In this document: in pieces, positions 15,404 through 22,168 of the stretch
Numbering within the stretch: position 1 is the first letter of the stretch
How the letters are laid out: the number at the start of each line of letters is the position of its first letter
Assembly: GCA_045594705.1 (NCBI GenBank)
Contig: JAZNZB010000044.1
Coordinates: 1-28,707, forward strand
DNA length: 28,707 nucleotides
From: SVQP01 sp045594705
GTDB taxonomy: Bacteria; Bacillota; Clostridia; Oscillospirales; CAG-272
Reading direction: 5' to 3'
Program-made: the position numbers and the translations under genes
Notes under the pieces: generated by a model
Databases searched by the model: none
Told to the model about the DNA's origin: nothing
Seen by the model: only the letters and a program-made list of their open reading frames with translations

Positions 15404-15547
15404 CCCCGCAGAGTGACAAGATTGCGCAAAAACAAATTCCAAGTGTAACTGGGCGAGCAATCGTCTTTATCCCCCCGCCGCTTTGCGGCGGGGGTGCGGA
15501 CAAGCTGATGCTGTTCCCTGCTTATTCCCCTACTCTAACAAATCTAT
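15404..15547 (+). repeat. Right-hand repeat cluster of the orphan island
   Basis: 15404-15432 equals 13751-13779; 15472-15494 is a 10-bp GC hairpin like 14714-14734; 15497-15519 equals 14741-14763; 15505-15547 matches 13677-13719 with few differences. No gene is supported between 15322 and 15717. The last orphan gene is therefore followed by the same repeat families that separate the others. Confidence 0.85.
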
Positions 15548-15556
15548 ACACCCAGC

Positions 15557-15594
15557 CCCGAGGCGAGCATCCGCTCGCCTCGGGATATTTTTCT
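15557..15594 (+). terminator. Strong terminator between the orphan island and ylxM
   Basis: A perfect 12-bp GC-rich stem (15557-15568 with 15573-15584, loop ATCC) followed by ATATTTTTCT. It separates the orphan island from the ylxM-ffh operon. Confidence 0.9.
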
Positions 15595-15634
15595 AAAAAA
15601 AGGATAAATTGCACAAAAATTTTTCAAAAAACTA

Positions 15635-15663
15635 TTGACAAATCACAAAGCGTATGGTATACT
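15635..15663 (+). promoter_or_regulatory. Promoter of the ylxM-ffh-rpsP-khpA operon
   Basis: TTGACA (15635-15640), 17-bp spacer, TATACT (15658-15663). It lies 54 bases upstream of the ylxM start codon. Confidence 0.88.
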
Positions 15664-15717
15664 CTGTAAAGTGTTTTGCTTTACACAAATTCACGTATGT
15701 ATATCGGGAGTTTTCTG

Positions 15718-16050
15718 ATGTTTGAAAAGAACCTCAATATCGCATACCTGTTGGAATTTTACGGCGAGGTGCTGCCCGAGAGAAAGCGGACGGTCATGGA
15801 GTACTACTACCACGACGACCTTTCACTCTCCGAGATTGCCGAGGAGATCGGCATTTCCAGACAGGGCGTGCGCGACATTATCAAAAAAAGCGAGGAGGAG
15901 CTGTTCCATTACGAGAACACTCTGCACTTAGCGCAGCGTTTTCTCAAAGCAAAGCAATATGCGGACCGTGCGCAAAGCCTGTGCCGCGAGCAGCATGCCT
16001 CCGCGGAGCTTTCCGAGCAGATCGAAAAGCTTTTGGAATGCATGCAATAA
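15718..16050 (+). CDS. ylxM: YlxM/p13 family helix-turn-helix protein (UPF0122)
   Basis: A 110-residue protein whose N-terminal region is a sigma-70 region 4-like helix-turn-helix (RKRTVMEYYYHDDLSLSEIAEEIGISRQGVRDIIKKSEEEL). YlxM is nearly always encoded next to ffh in Gram-positive bacteria and has been linked to SRP function (in Streptococcus it modulates the SRP GTPases with scRNA). The ATG at 15718 is chosen over an upstream in-frame ATG because GGGAG lies at the right distance and family length (about 110) fits. The stop is 24 bases before ffh. Confidence 0.92.
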   Translation: MFEKNLNIAYLLEFYGEVLPERKRTVMEYYYHDDLSLSEIAEEIGISRQGVRDIIKKSEEELFHYENTLHLAQRFLKAKQYADRAQSLCREQHASAELSEQIEKLLECMQ

Positions 16051-16074
16051 AGTCAATTTTCATGGAGGATTACA

Positions 16075-17418
16075 ATGTTTGAAAGCTTAGGCGAAAAACT
16101 GAGCAATGCCTTCAAAAAATTCAAAAACAAGGGGAAACTGACCGAGGCGGACGTCAAGGCAGGTATGCGCGAGGTCAAGCTTGCGCTGCTGGAAGCGGAC
16201 GTTAACTTCAAGGTGGTCAAGGCCTTTATCAATACCGTGTCCGAGCGTGCCGTTGGTACCGAGGTCATGGAAGCACTCAATCCCGGACAGCAGATCGTCA
16301 AGATCGTCAACGAGGAGCTGACCGCTCTGATGGGCGGCTCGCAATCCAAGCTGACCATTGCTCCCAAGCCTCCCACAGTCATTATGATGGTGGGTCTGCA
16401 GGGTGCAGGTAAAACCACCCACGCAGGTAAGCTTGCACTGATGTACAAAAAGCAAGGCAAGCGTCCCCTCTTGGTCGCGTGTGACGTGTACCGTCCCGCA
16501 GCCATCAAGCAGTTGGAGGTTGTCGGCGCGCAGATCGACGTTCCCGTGTTCCAGATGGGTGATAAGGAATCCCCTGTTAAGATTGCTAAGGAAGGCATGA
16601 AACTTGCCATGCAAAAGGGCTACGACATGGTGTTTGTGGACACCGCGGGCCGTTTGCAGATCGACGAGGTGCTCATGGAGGAGCTGCAAAAGATCAAGGA
16701 GGCCGTACAGCCTGCTGAGATCCTTTTGACGGTGGACGCCATGATCGGTCAGGAGTCGGTCAACGTGGCAGATACCTTTAATAAAATGCTGGATATCACC
16801 GGCGTGGTGCTCACCAAGCTGGACGGCGACACCAGAGGCGGTGCGGCACTTTCGATCCGCTACGTCACGGGCAAGCCGATCAAATTCATCGGTATCGGTG
16901 AGAAGATGGACGCCATCGAGCCCTTCTACCCCGACAGAATGGCCAGCCGAATCCTCGGCATGGGCGACGTGCTGACCTTGATTGAAAAGGCACAGCAGCA
17001 GTTCGACGAGAAAAAGGCAGCCGAGATGGAGCAGAAGCTGCGTCAGCAGACCTTCACGCTTGACGATTACCTCGAGCAATTCGATCAGCTCAAGAATATG
17101 GGAGATCTCAACCAGCTCGCAGGCATGATCCCCGGCATGAAGCCCGGTCAGCTCAAGGACGCCAAGGTGGACGAAAAGCTGCTGGCAAGACAAGAGGCGA
17201 TCATTTTGTCCATGACCCCCAAGGAGCGCGCAAAGCCCGAGCTGCTCAACGCGTCGCGCAAGATCCGCATTGCCAAGGGCAGCGGCACCACGGTCGAGGA
17301 CGTCAACCGCCTGCTCAAGCAGTTTGAGCAGATCCGCAAGCTCATGAAGCAATTTGCTGACATGGGCAAAACAAAAAAAGGCAGACGTGCCTTAGGTAAG
17401 ATGAACATTCCGTTCTAA
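16075..17418 (+). CDS. ffh: Signal recognition particle protein Ffh (SRP54)
   Basis: A 447-residue SRP GTPase that binds signal peptides of nascent membrane proteins and the SRP RNA. An N-terminal four-helix bundle is followed by the GTPase domain: P-loop GLQGAGKTTHAGK near residue 107, DTAGR near 189, and TKLDGDTRGG near 247. The C-terminal M domain includes FTLDDYLEQFDQLKNMG, MIPGM and the RNA-binding SRKIRIAKGSG helix-turn-helix. GGAGG precedes the ATG. Its RNA partner is encoded on the opposite strand at about 21.2 kb. Confidence 0.98.
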   Translation: MFESLGEKLSNAFKKFKNKGKLTEADVKAGMREVKLALLEADVNFKVVKAFINTVSERAVGTEVMEALNPGQQIVKIVNEELTALMGGSQSKLTIAPKPPTVIMMVGLQGAGKTTHAGKLALMYKKQGKRPLLVACDVYRPAAIKQLEVVGAQIDVPVFQMGDKESPVKIAKEGMKLAMQKGYDMVFVDTAGRLQIDEVLMEELQKIKEAVQPAEILLTVDAMIGQESVNVADTFNKMLDITGVVLTKLDGDTRGGAALSIRYVTGKPIKFIGIGEKMDAIEPFYPDRMASRILGMGDVLTLIEKAQQQFDEKKAAEMEQKLRQQTFTLDDYLEQFDQLKNMGDLNQLAGMIPGMKPGQLKDAKVDEKLLARQEAIILSMTPKERAKPELLNASRKIRIAKGSGTTVEDVNRLLKQFEQIRKLMKQFADMGKTKKGRRALGKMNIPF

Positions 17419-17474
17419 ATCAATCGGAATTCATAAATAAAAATATATAAATCAAAATTTGGAGGAATTTTACC

Positions 17475-17717
17475 ATGGTTAAAATCAGACTGAGAAGAAT
17501 GGGCGCTAAGAAGGCTCCCTTCTACCGCGTAGTTGTTTCCGACAGCCGTAGCCCCAGAGACGGTCGTTTCATCGAGGAGATCGGTTACTACAATCCTATG
17601 ACCGCTCCCCAGGAGATCAAGATCGACGCTGAGAAGGCTAAGAAGTGGATCGCTAACGGCGCACAGCCCACCGAGACCGTAAAGGTTCTGCTCAAGAAGA
17701 CCGGCATCACCGAGTAA
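17475..17717 (+). CDS. rpsP: 30S ribosomal protein S16
   Basis: An 80-residue S16 with the family hallmarks MVKIRLRRMGAKKAPFYRVV and SRSPRDGRFIEEIGYYNP. A strong GGAGG ribosome binding site precedes it. Placement after ffh and before a KH protein is the standard Firmicutes order. Confidence 0.98.
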   Translation: MVKIRLRRMGAKKAPFYRVVVSDSRSPRDGRFIEEIGYYNPMTAPQEIKIDAEKAKKWIANGAQPTETVKVLLKKTGITE

Positions 17718-17735
17718 TCACGGGCGAGGTTTAAC

Positions 17736-17972
17736 ATGACGGATTTGAAGACCACCTTGCGTGACATTGCAGCCGCCATCGTGGACCACCCCGATGACGT
17801 GCAGGTCGTCAGCGAGGAAACTGAGACAACCATTACCCTGACCTTGAGCGTGCATCCCGACGATATGGGCATGGTCATCGGCAGACAGGGTCGCATTGCA
17901 AAGGCGATCCGTACCGTGATCAAGGCCGCATCCGCCGGCACCAACAAAAAGGTCAACGTAGACATCAGATGA
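17736..17972 (+). CDS. khpA: KH-domain RNA-binding protein KhpA
   Basis: A 78-residue single KH domain protein. The GxxG loop is seen in GMVIGRQGRIAKAIRTVIKAA, with typical C-terminal strand KKVNVDIR. KhpA partners KhpB/Jag in Gram-positive bacteria and affects RNA and cell-envelope control. The gene begins 18 bases after rpsP; GGGCGAGG serves as ribosome binding site. Last gene of the operon, followed at once by a terminator. Confidence 0.95.
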   Translation: MTDLKTTLRDIAAAIVDHPDDVQVVSEETETTITLTLSVHPDDMGMVIGRQGRIAKAIRTVIKAASAGTNKKVNVDIR

Positions 17973-17973
17973 T

Positions 17974-18010
17974 GAAAAAAGAACGGCACACAGCGTGCCG
18001 TTCTTTTTTC
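17974..18010 (+). terminator. Terminator of the ffh operon
   Basis: A perfect 16-bp stem (17974-17989 with 17995-18010, loop ACAGC) with six A and six T at its base. It starts two bases after the khpA stop codon. Confidence 0.95.
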
Positions 18011-18015
18011 ATTAA

Positions 18016-18171
18016 GTGATATGCCTCGCGTGGCTCGGCGTGATATTTTTGCTTCGCAAAAGTGATATTGCTCCCAATGGTCGCAGTGATATTCTATTCG
18101 CCCGTGGAACTTCAAACGCGCGCAGCGCATATCACTGCCCAAGGCAATATCACGCGCGCAGCGCATATCAC
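18016..18171. repeat. Periodic GTGATAT array with hairpin spacers, inverted in the middle
   Basis: GTGATAT occurs at 18016, 18040, 18062 and 18086 (steps of 24, 22 and 24), then as ATATCAC at 18129, 18147 and 18165 (steps of 18). Several spacers are themselves little hairpins (TTTGC-TTC-GCAAA; GCC...GGC). Bases 18116-18136 and 18152-18172 are a 21-bp exact direct repeat. No gene here. A related array lies at 28635-28707. Confidence 0.75.
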
Positions 18172-18232
18172 TCGCCACAGGCGAATAGAGTTGGCGCACC
18201 TGCTTTATCGCAGGTGCACCATGCGCCCTTTT

Positions 18233-18832
18233 TCACATATCTCTTCTTCCCTCTAAGGCCTGCATGAGCGTGTACTCATCGGCATAGTTGAGGTCTGCGC
18301 CCACGGGAATGCCGTAGGCAAGTCTTGTGACCTTGATGCCAAGCGGCTTGATCAGGTGCGCAAGATACATGGCGGTTGCGTTGCCCTCAATATCCGCGTT
18401 GGTCGCCAGGATAATTTCCTTGACCGTGTCGTCCTCCAGCCTTTGCAACAGCTCCTTGATCTTGAGCTGCTCGGGAGTGACGCGGTTCATGGGCGAGATG
18501 ACGCCGTGCAGCACGTGGTACACGCCGCGAAAGTCCTTGACGCGCTCCATAGCCATGACCGCCTTGACGTCGGTCACCACGCAGATCACGCTGTGATCGC
18601 GGTACAAGTCGGAGCAGATCGGGCACATCTCGCGGTCGGTCATATTCTGACAAACCGGGCACAGATGAATGGATCTCTTGGCCTCCAGGATGGCATTGGC
18701 AAACTCCTCTGCCGCCTCGTCCCCCATTTCCAAGACCGCAAACGCCATACGCGTCGCACTCTTGCGTCCTACGCCCTCCAGACGGGCAAACTGCTCCTCC
18801 AGCTTGCGCAGGGCTACCATGTATTCAGCCAT
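18233..18832 (-). CDS. recR: Recombination mediator protein RecR
   Basis: A 199-residue RecR, which works with RecO (and RecF) to load RecA onto gapped DNA. An N-terminal helix-hairpin-helix (RLEGVGRKSATRMAF), a zinc finger with C58, C61, C70 and C73, a Toprim domain (VICVVTDVKAVMAMER through EIILATNADIEGNATAMYL) and a C-terminal Walker B-like region (VTRLAYGIPVGADLNYADEYTL) are all present. The start at 18832 begins one base after the ybaB stop codon; without a strong ribosome binding site it is probably translated by coupling. Downstream of dnaX and ybaB as in Bacillus. Confidence 0.97.
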   Translation of the reverse strand: MAEYMVALRKLEEQFARLEGVGRKSATRMAFAVLEMGDEAAEEFANAILEAKRSIHLCPVCQNMTDREMCPICSDLYRDHSVICVVTDVKAVMAMERVKDFRGVYHVLHGVISPMNRVTPEQLKIKELLQRLEDDTVKEIILATNADIEGNATAMYLAHLIKPLGIKVTRLAYGIPVGADLNYADEYTLMQALEGRRDM

Positions 18833-18833
18833 A

Positions 18834-19181
18834 TCAGAACATGCCGGGCAGACCCATGCTGCCGGTGATCTTTTCCATCTCGGCTGCGTTGGTGGTCTCC
18901 ACGCGCTTGATGGCCTCGTTAACGCCTGCAACCAGCAGGTCGGTCAGAGTCTCCACATCGTCGGGATCCACGATCTCGGGATCGAGGTCGATCGACAGAA
19001 TTTCCTTTTTGCCGTTGATCTTGACGGTCACAACGCCGCCGCCCGCGTTGACTTCATACTCGCGTGCGTCCAGCTCCTCCTGCTTTGCCGCCATATCCTC
19101 CTGCATTTTCTGTGCCTGGCGGATCATGGACTGCATGTTCTGCGGTCCGCCGCCCATACCCTTGGGAATATTTGCTCTCAT
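18834..19181 (-). CDS. ybaB: YbaB/EbfC nucleoid-associated protein
   Basis: A 115-residue YbaB/EbfC family DNA-binding protein. Typical features: the Met/Gly-rich N-terminus (GMGGGPQNMQSMIRQAQKMQEDM), the central strands YEVNAGGGVVTVKINGKKEI, and DPEIVDPDDVETLTDLLVAGVNEA. It forms dimers that bind DNA. AAGGAGATA is the ribosome binding site. It sits 26 bases after dnaX and touches recR, matching the conserved dnaX-ybaB-recR operon. Confidence 0.96.
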   Translation of the reverse strand: MRANIPKGMGGGPQNMQSMIRQAQKMQEDMAAKQEELDAREYEVNAGGGVVTVKINGKKEILSIDLDPEIVDPDDVETLTDLLVAGVNEAIKRVETTNAAEMEKITGSMGLPGMF

Positions 19182-19207
19182 ATCTATATCTCCTTAAAAA
19201 ATATTTT

Positions 19208-20875
19208 TCAGTCTTCCTGTGCGCTCTCCAAGATCTCGTCGATCACAGAGGACTCGGTCGCCTTTCCGTCACACTCAAAGAGCACACGGTTCTCGGAAAT
19301 GCTCGTGCCCAAAAGGCTTGAGAGAATGCTGCAAAGCGTGGGAACTGCGTTATAGCTCTTGGCCATCTGAATATCAAAATCCGAGCCGAATTTGAGCACC
19401 ACGCATCCGCTCTGATCGGTATATGCCTTTGCGCTGAAATAAAATGCCGCAGGCAAGGGGTTTGCCTTGTTCAGCTTTTCCAAGACCTCCGCCCAGACGC
19501 GCAAGGGACGAAGCACTCTCTTCTCTCCCTCGGCTGCGGGCTGCGGCTTGGGTGCTTGTGCCTTTTTGGGGGCGGGGGCTTGAGCAGGTGCGGTCGATTC
19601 CGGTTTCGGCTCTGCCGAAATATTCGACCCTACGGTCGTTGACATTGATGCGGACGATTCGATTTTCGACTCTGCCGAAGTTCTTCCCTCTGCGGGAGTT
19701 GACGCAGGTGCAGCTACGGTGAACTGCCCAAATGCGATTTTGTCCTCAAGGGCTGCAATACGCGTAAGCAGAGCCTCGGGAGAGGTCTCAAGCTCGGGAT
19801 CGCACATGCGCACCAGCGTGGTCTCTGCCACAATTCTTTTGATAGCGTTGGCTCTTTGCATGGAAAGGTAAGCCTGCTCCAAAAGCGTGCTGTGATACAG
19901 CAGCGTTTGCGCCGAAAATTGCTTTGCAAGCTCGCTCATGGCGGCAAGCTCGCTGTCGGTCAGGTCAAGATAGGACGCTGCGTCCTTAGCGGTGCGCAGC
20001 ACCAGCATTTCGCGGTAAAGCGCGATCAGATCCTGCCAAAAGATGGCAATGTCCTTGGAGGATTGCACGATGGCATCGATCTGCGCAAACAGCTTGTCGT
20101 AATCACGCGTCGCAATGGCCTTGACCGTTTGCATCATGCTGTCTCTGCCGGTCGAGCCTGCAGTTTCGTTGACCACATCGGGCGTGATATGCGCACCCGT
20201 GCCTGCGCAAAGCTCCAAGAGGCTGATCGCGTCACGCATGCCGCCCTGCGCCATACGGCCCAGCAGCAAGGCTGCCTCGGGATCAAGCGAAATTCCCTCC
20301 TGCCCCGCAATGTAAGAAAGGCGGTTGGCCAGCACCGGCGTGGCAATTCTGCGGAAATCATATCGTTGGCAACGCGAGATAATGGTGGCGGGCAGCTTTT
20401 GCAGCTCGGTGGTCGCCAAGATGAACACCACGTATTCGGGCGGCTCCTCCAGCGTTTTAAGCAGCGCGTTGAACGCACTTGCCGAGAGCATATGTACCTC
20501 GTCGATGATATACACGCGCTTTTTGAGCGTTGTGGGTGCGTAGACCACCTCGTCGCGGATATCGCGGATGTTGTCTACGCCGTTGTTGGAGGCTGCGTCC
20601 ATTTCAAGCACGTCGGTCGCTGCACCCGATTCGATCGAGCGGCAGGAATTGCAAACAAGGCAAGGCGAGCCGTTTACGGGCTGCTCGCAGTTGACCGCCT
20701 TGGCAAGGATCTTTGCGCAGGTGGTCTTACCCGTTCCGCGCGATCCGCAAAACAGATATGCATGAGAAAGCCCGCCCGTCCTTGCCTGATACTGCAAAAT
20801 AGACGTGACGTGCTCCTGACCGCAAACGTCCTCAAAGCGTTGCGGACGCCATTTTCTGTAAAGTGCCTGATGCAT
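19208..20875 (-). CDS. dnaX: DNA polymerase III subunit gamma/tau
   Basis: A 555-residue clamp-loader ATPase. Starts MHQALYRKWRP as expected; the longer frame is rejected because GGAGG stands right before this ATG. Walker A GSRGTGKT (residues 44-51), zinc cysteines 63, 72, 75 and 78, Walker B VYIIDEVHML, sensor 1 ILATTE and the SRC finger (ISRCQRYDF) are all intact, followed by the lid and collar domains. A Pro/Ala/Lys-rich linker of about 75 residues contains a 20-residue internal duplication, then a C-terminal tau-like domain. No convincing gamma frameshift signal. First protein gene after the SRP RNA. Confidence 0.96.
   Translation of the reverse strand: MHQALYRKWRPQRFEDVCGQEHVTSILQYQARTGGLSHAYLFCGSRGTGKTTCAKILAKAVNCEQPVNGSPCLVCNSCRSIESGAATDVLEMDAASNNGVDNIRDIRDEVVYAPTTLKKRVYIIDEVHMLSASAFNALLKTLEEPPEYVVFILATTELQKLPATIISRCQRYDFRRIATPVLANRLSYIAGQEGISLDPEAALLLGRMAQGGMRDAISLLELCAGTGAHITPDVVNETAGSTGRDSMMQTVKAIATRDYDKLFAQIDAIVQSSKDIAIFWQDLIALYREMLVLRTAKDAASYLDLTDSELAAMSELAKQFSAQTLLYHSTLLEQAYLSMQRANAIKRIVAETTLVRMCDPELETSPEALLTRIAALEDKIAFGQFTVAAPASTPAEGRTSAESKIESSASMSTTVGSNISAEPKPESTAPAQAPAPKKAQAPKPQPAAEGEKRVLRPLRVWAEVLEKLNKANPLPAAFYFSAKAYTDQSGCVVLKFGSDFDIQMAKSYNAVPTLCSILSSLLGTSISENRVLFECDGKATESSVIDEILESAQED
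19591..19703 (-). repeat. 60-bp in-frame duplication in the dnaX linker
   Basis: 19591-19643 and 19651-19703 are related at a 60-bp offset, sharing GATTC near the start, CTCTGCCGAA in the middle and GTTGAC at the end. The protein shows it as AEPKPES against AESKIES. The left unit also contains GGTCGATTC and TTCGACCCTAC, matching the intergenic hairpin repeat at 27444-27468. Confidence 0.6.
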
Positions 20876-20939
20876 AATTACCTCCATAAAAAACAGCACC
20901 TTGCCGCAAAACAAGACCATACACCTCAAAATCGAACGT

Positions 20940-21213
20940 CGCCCCTACGCGATCTTCGTACCTCCTGCTCAAAACAGGCAACCTCACGGCACACCGAGGT
21001 AACCGCTTAATGCTGCTTGGTTCCCCACCTGACATGGTTCACAGCCCCCGATTGCGTAAGACCCGTTTCTCAACACAGCAGATACGACTCTTGTATTCGT
21101 AAAGGTTCGATCCTCAGAAGAGGGATCCACCCCTGCTGTAGCGGATTTCAGGTACAGGGCTCCGCTGCTTCCCCGGCTGGTATGGCCTTATTTCACAGCA
21201 TGATGCTGTAGCC
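20940..21213 (-). ncRNA. ffs: Signal recognition particle RNA, large Bacillus type (scRNA)
   Basis: On the minus strand the conserved helix 8 apex is clear: GTCAGG (near 21033-21028), a GGAA tetraloop closed by GG/CC where E. coli has CC/GG, then AAGCAGC and ATTAAGCGG. About 170 nt of extra 5' sequence with an Alu-like domain precedes it, giving about 270 nt, close to B. subtilis scRNA. A promoter ends at 21219. Position upstream of dnaX is the Firmicutes norm. It is the RNA partner of Ffh. The 5' end is set by the promoter; the 3' end is only approximate because no clear terminator is visible. Confidence 0.9.
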
Positions 21214-21218
21214 TTGCT

Positions 21219-21247
21219 ATTATACCACAACAAAGATAGAAATGCAA
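21219..21247 (-). promoter_or_regulatory. Promoter of the SRP RNA (and possibly dnaX)
   Basis: On the minus strand TTGCAT (complement of 21242-21247), 17-bp spacer, TATAAT (complement of 21219-21224). The same -35, spacing and -10 are found before the tRNA gene at 27147. Read-through may supply dnaX. Confidence 0.75.
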
Positions 21248-21362
21248 GTCTTTTTACGAATTTTTCACAATTGGCAAAAATCTCACGACACCGTGCGCGT
21301 AAATCCCCCACGCCTTGTGCAGTATGATAGAGATATCTCAAAAAAAGAAAGGAGTTTTAAGC

Positions 21363-22088
21363 ATGAGATATCTGAGAGTTCTTCCCTTTGCGCTGGCCTG
21401 CCTGCTGATCTTTGGCTTTTGCACAGCATGCAGCGACAAGCAAGCCAACACTGACACACAAAAAACACCCGAGCAGCAAACCGAACAGTCAAGCGGCAAC
21501 CAGAGCGTGGCAGACGACGTATACCGCGAGCAGCTGGCCTATTACGAGCAGATGGTGCTTGATCTGCAGGACGAGATCTTAGCACTCAAGCAGCAGCATT
21601 ACGTGGACACCTTTGCCTATAAGCAGACCATTGCGCAGCTTGAGGCGCAGTTGGGCGCACTTGATACCGACGTCTCGGCAAAGCCCGAGCAGCCCACCGA
21701 GCAAGCACCGCAGCCCGAGCCGCAAATGCCCGCATTTACATACGAGGTCAAAAACGGTACGGCCACGCTGACCTCTTACACAGGCAGTGCCACCGATGTG
21801 ATCGTGCCTTCCGAAATTGATGGCTACGCGGTCACGGCACTTGGCGAGGGACTGTTCAAGGACAGCAGCGTGACAAATGTGACTCTGCCCGCGTCAGTGA
21901 CAAGCATTGGCTGGTTTGCGTTTTACGGCTGCGCTGCCCTGCAGACGGTCACGCTTGGCGAATCGGTCACCACCATCGGCTACACCGCCTTTGACGGCTG
22001 CCCCAAATCCATGACCATCTGCGGTACCGCGGGATCGTATGCGGAAAAATACGCGATGAGTTATGGGCTGCAATTCAAGACTCAATAA
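21363..22088 (+). CDS. Lipoprotein with coiled coil and BspA-type leucine-rich repeats
   Basis: A 241-residue exported protein. The signal peptide MRYLRVLPFALACLLIFGF ends in the lipobox CTAC (lipidated C23). Residues about 55-105 form a coiled coil (YREQLAYYEQMVLDLQDEI, AQLEAQLGAL), then a Pro/Glu/Gln linker and, from about 130, LRR_5/BspA-like repeats (VIVPSEIDGYAVTALGEGLF, VTLPASVTSIGWFAFYGC, VTLGESVTTIGYTAFDGC). Such repeats often mediate surface or host interactions. AAAGGAG precedes the ATG at 21363; the longer frame lacks support. It is monocistronic, ending at a terminator shared with the opposing gene. Confidence 0.88.
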   Translation: MRYLRVLPFALACLLIFGFCTACSDKQANTDTQKTPEQQTEQSSGNQSVADDVYREQLAYYEQMVLDLQDEILALKQQHYVDTFAYKQTIAQLEAQLGALDTDVSAKPEQPTEQAPQPEPQMPAFTYEVKNGTATLTSYTGSATDVIVPSEIDGYAVTALGEGLFKDSSVTNVTLPASVTSIGWFAFYGCAALQTVTLGESVTTIGYTAFDGCPKSMTICGTAGSYAEKYAMSYGLQFKTQ

Positions 22089-22097
22089 TCTGTTTTT

Positions 22098-22125
22098 GCA
22101 GGGGCCGGCGTCCTCGACGGACCTG
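22098..22125. repeat. Degenerate half-copy of the 28-bp GC-rich repeat
   Basis: TGCAGGGGCCGGCGTCCTCG and the following bases match the arm at 8831-8858 at most positions. No inverted partner is present here. Confidence 0.5.
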
Positions 22126-22133
22126 TGAGACTC

Positions 22134-22161
22134 AAAAAGCCTGCCATACGGCAGGCTTTTT
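22134..22161. terminator. Bidirectional terminator between converging genes
   Basis: A perfect 12-bp stem (22134-22145 with 22150-22161, loop ATAC) with AAAAA and TTTTT bases. It serves the lipoprotein gene from the left and the dehydrogenase gene from the right. Confidence 0.92.
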
Positions 22162-22168
22162 GCTTACA

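Noticed and set aside
11292..15547. Integron or toxin-antitoxin array
   Set aside because: No integrase, no attI/attC-like R and L boxes and no recognisable toxin or antitoxin pairs; the cassette-like description is kept as layout only.
16087..17352. Open frame of 421 codons opposite ffh
   Set aside because: Antisense shadow of ffh; the translation is Leu/His-rich without recognisable domain.
18016..18171. CRISPR array
   Set aside because: The constant part is only 7 bp, spacers are short hairpins, part of the array is inverted, and no cas genes are near.
19561..19570. Programmed frameshift signal for DnaX gamma (CCC AAA AAG on the minus strand)
   Set aside because: The heptamer does not fit a classic slippery site in the reading frame, and the -1 frame stays open for about 30 codons without a conserved stop; not convincing.
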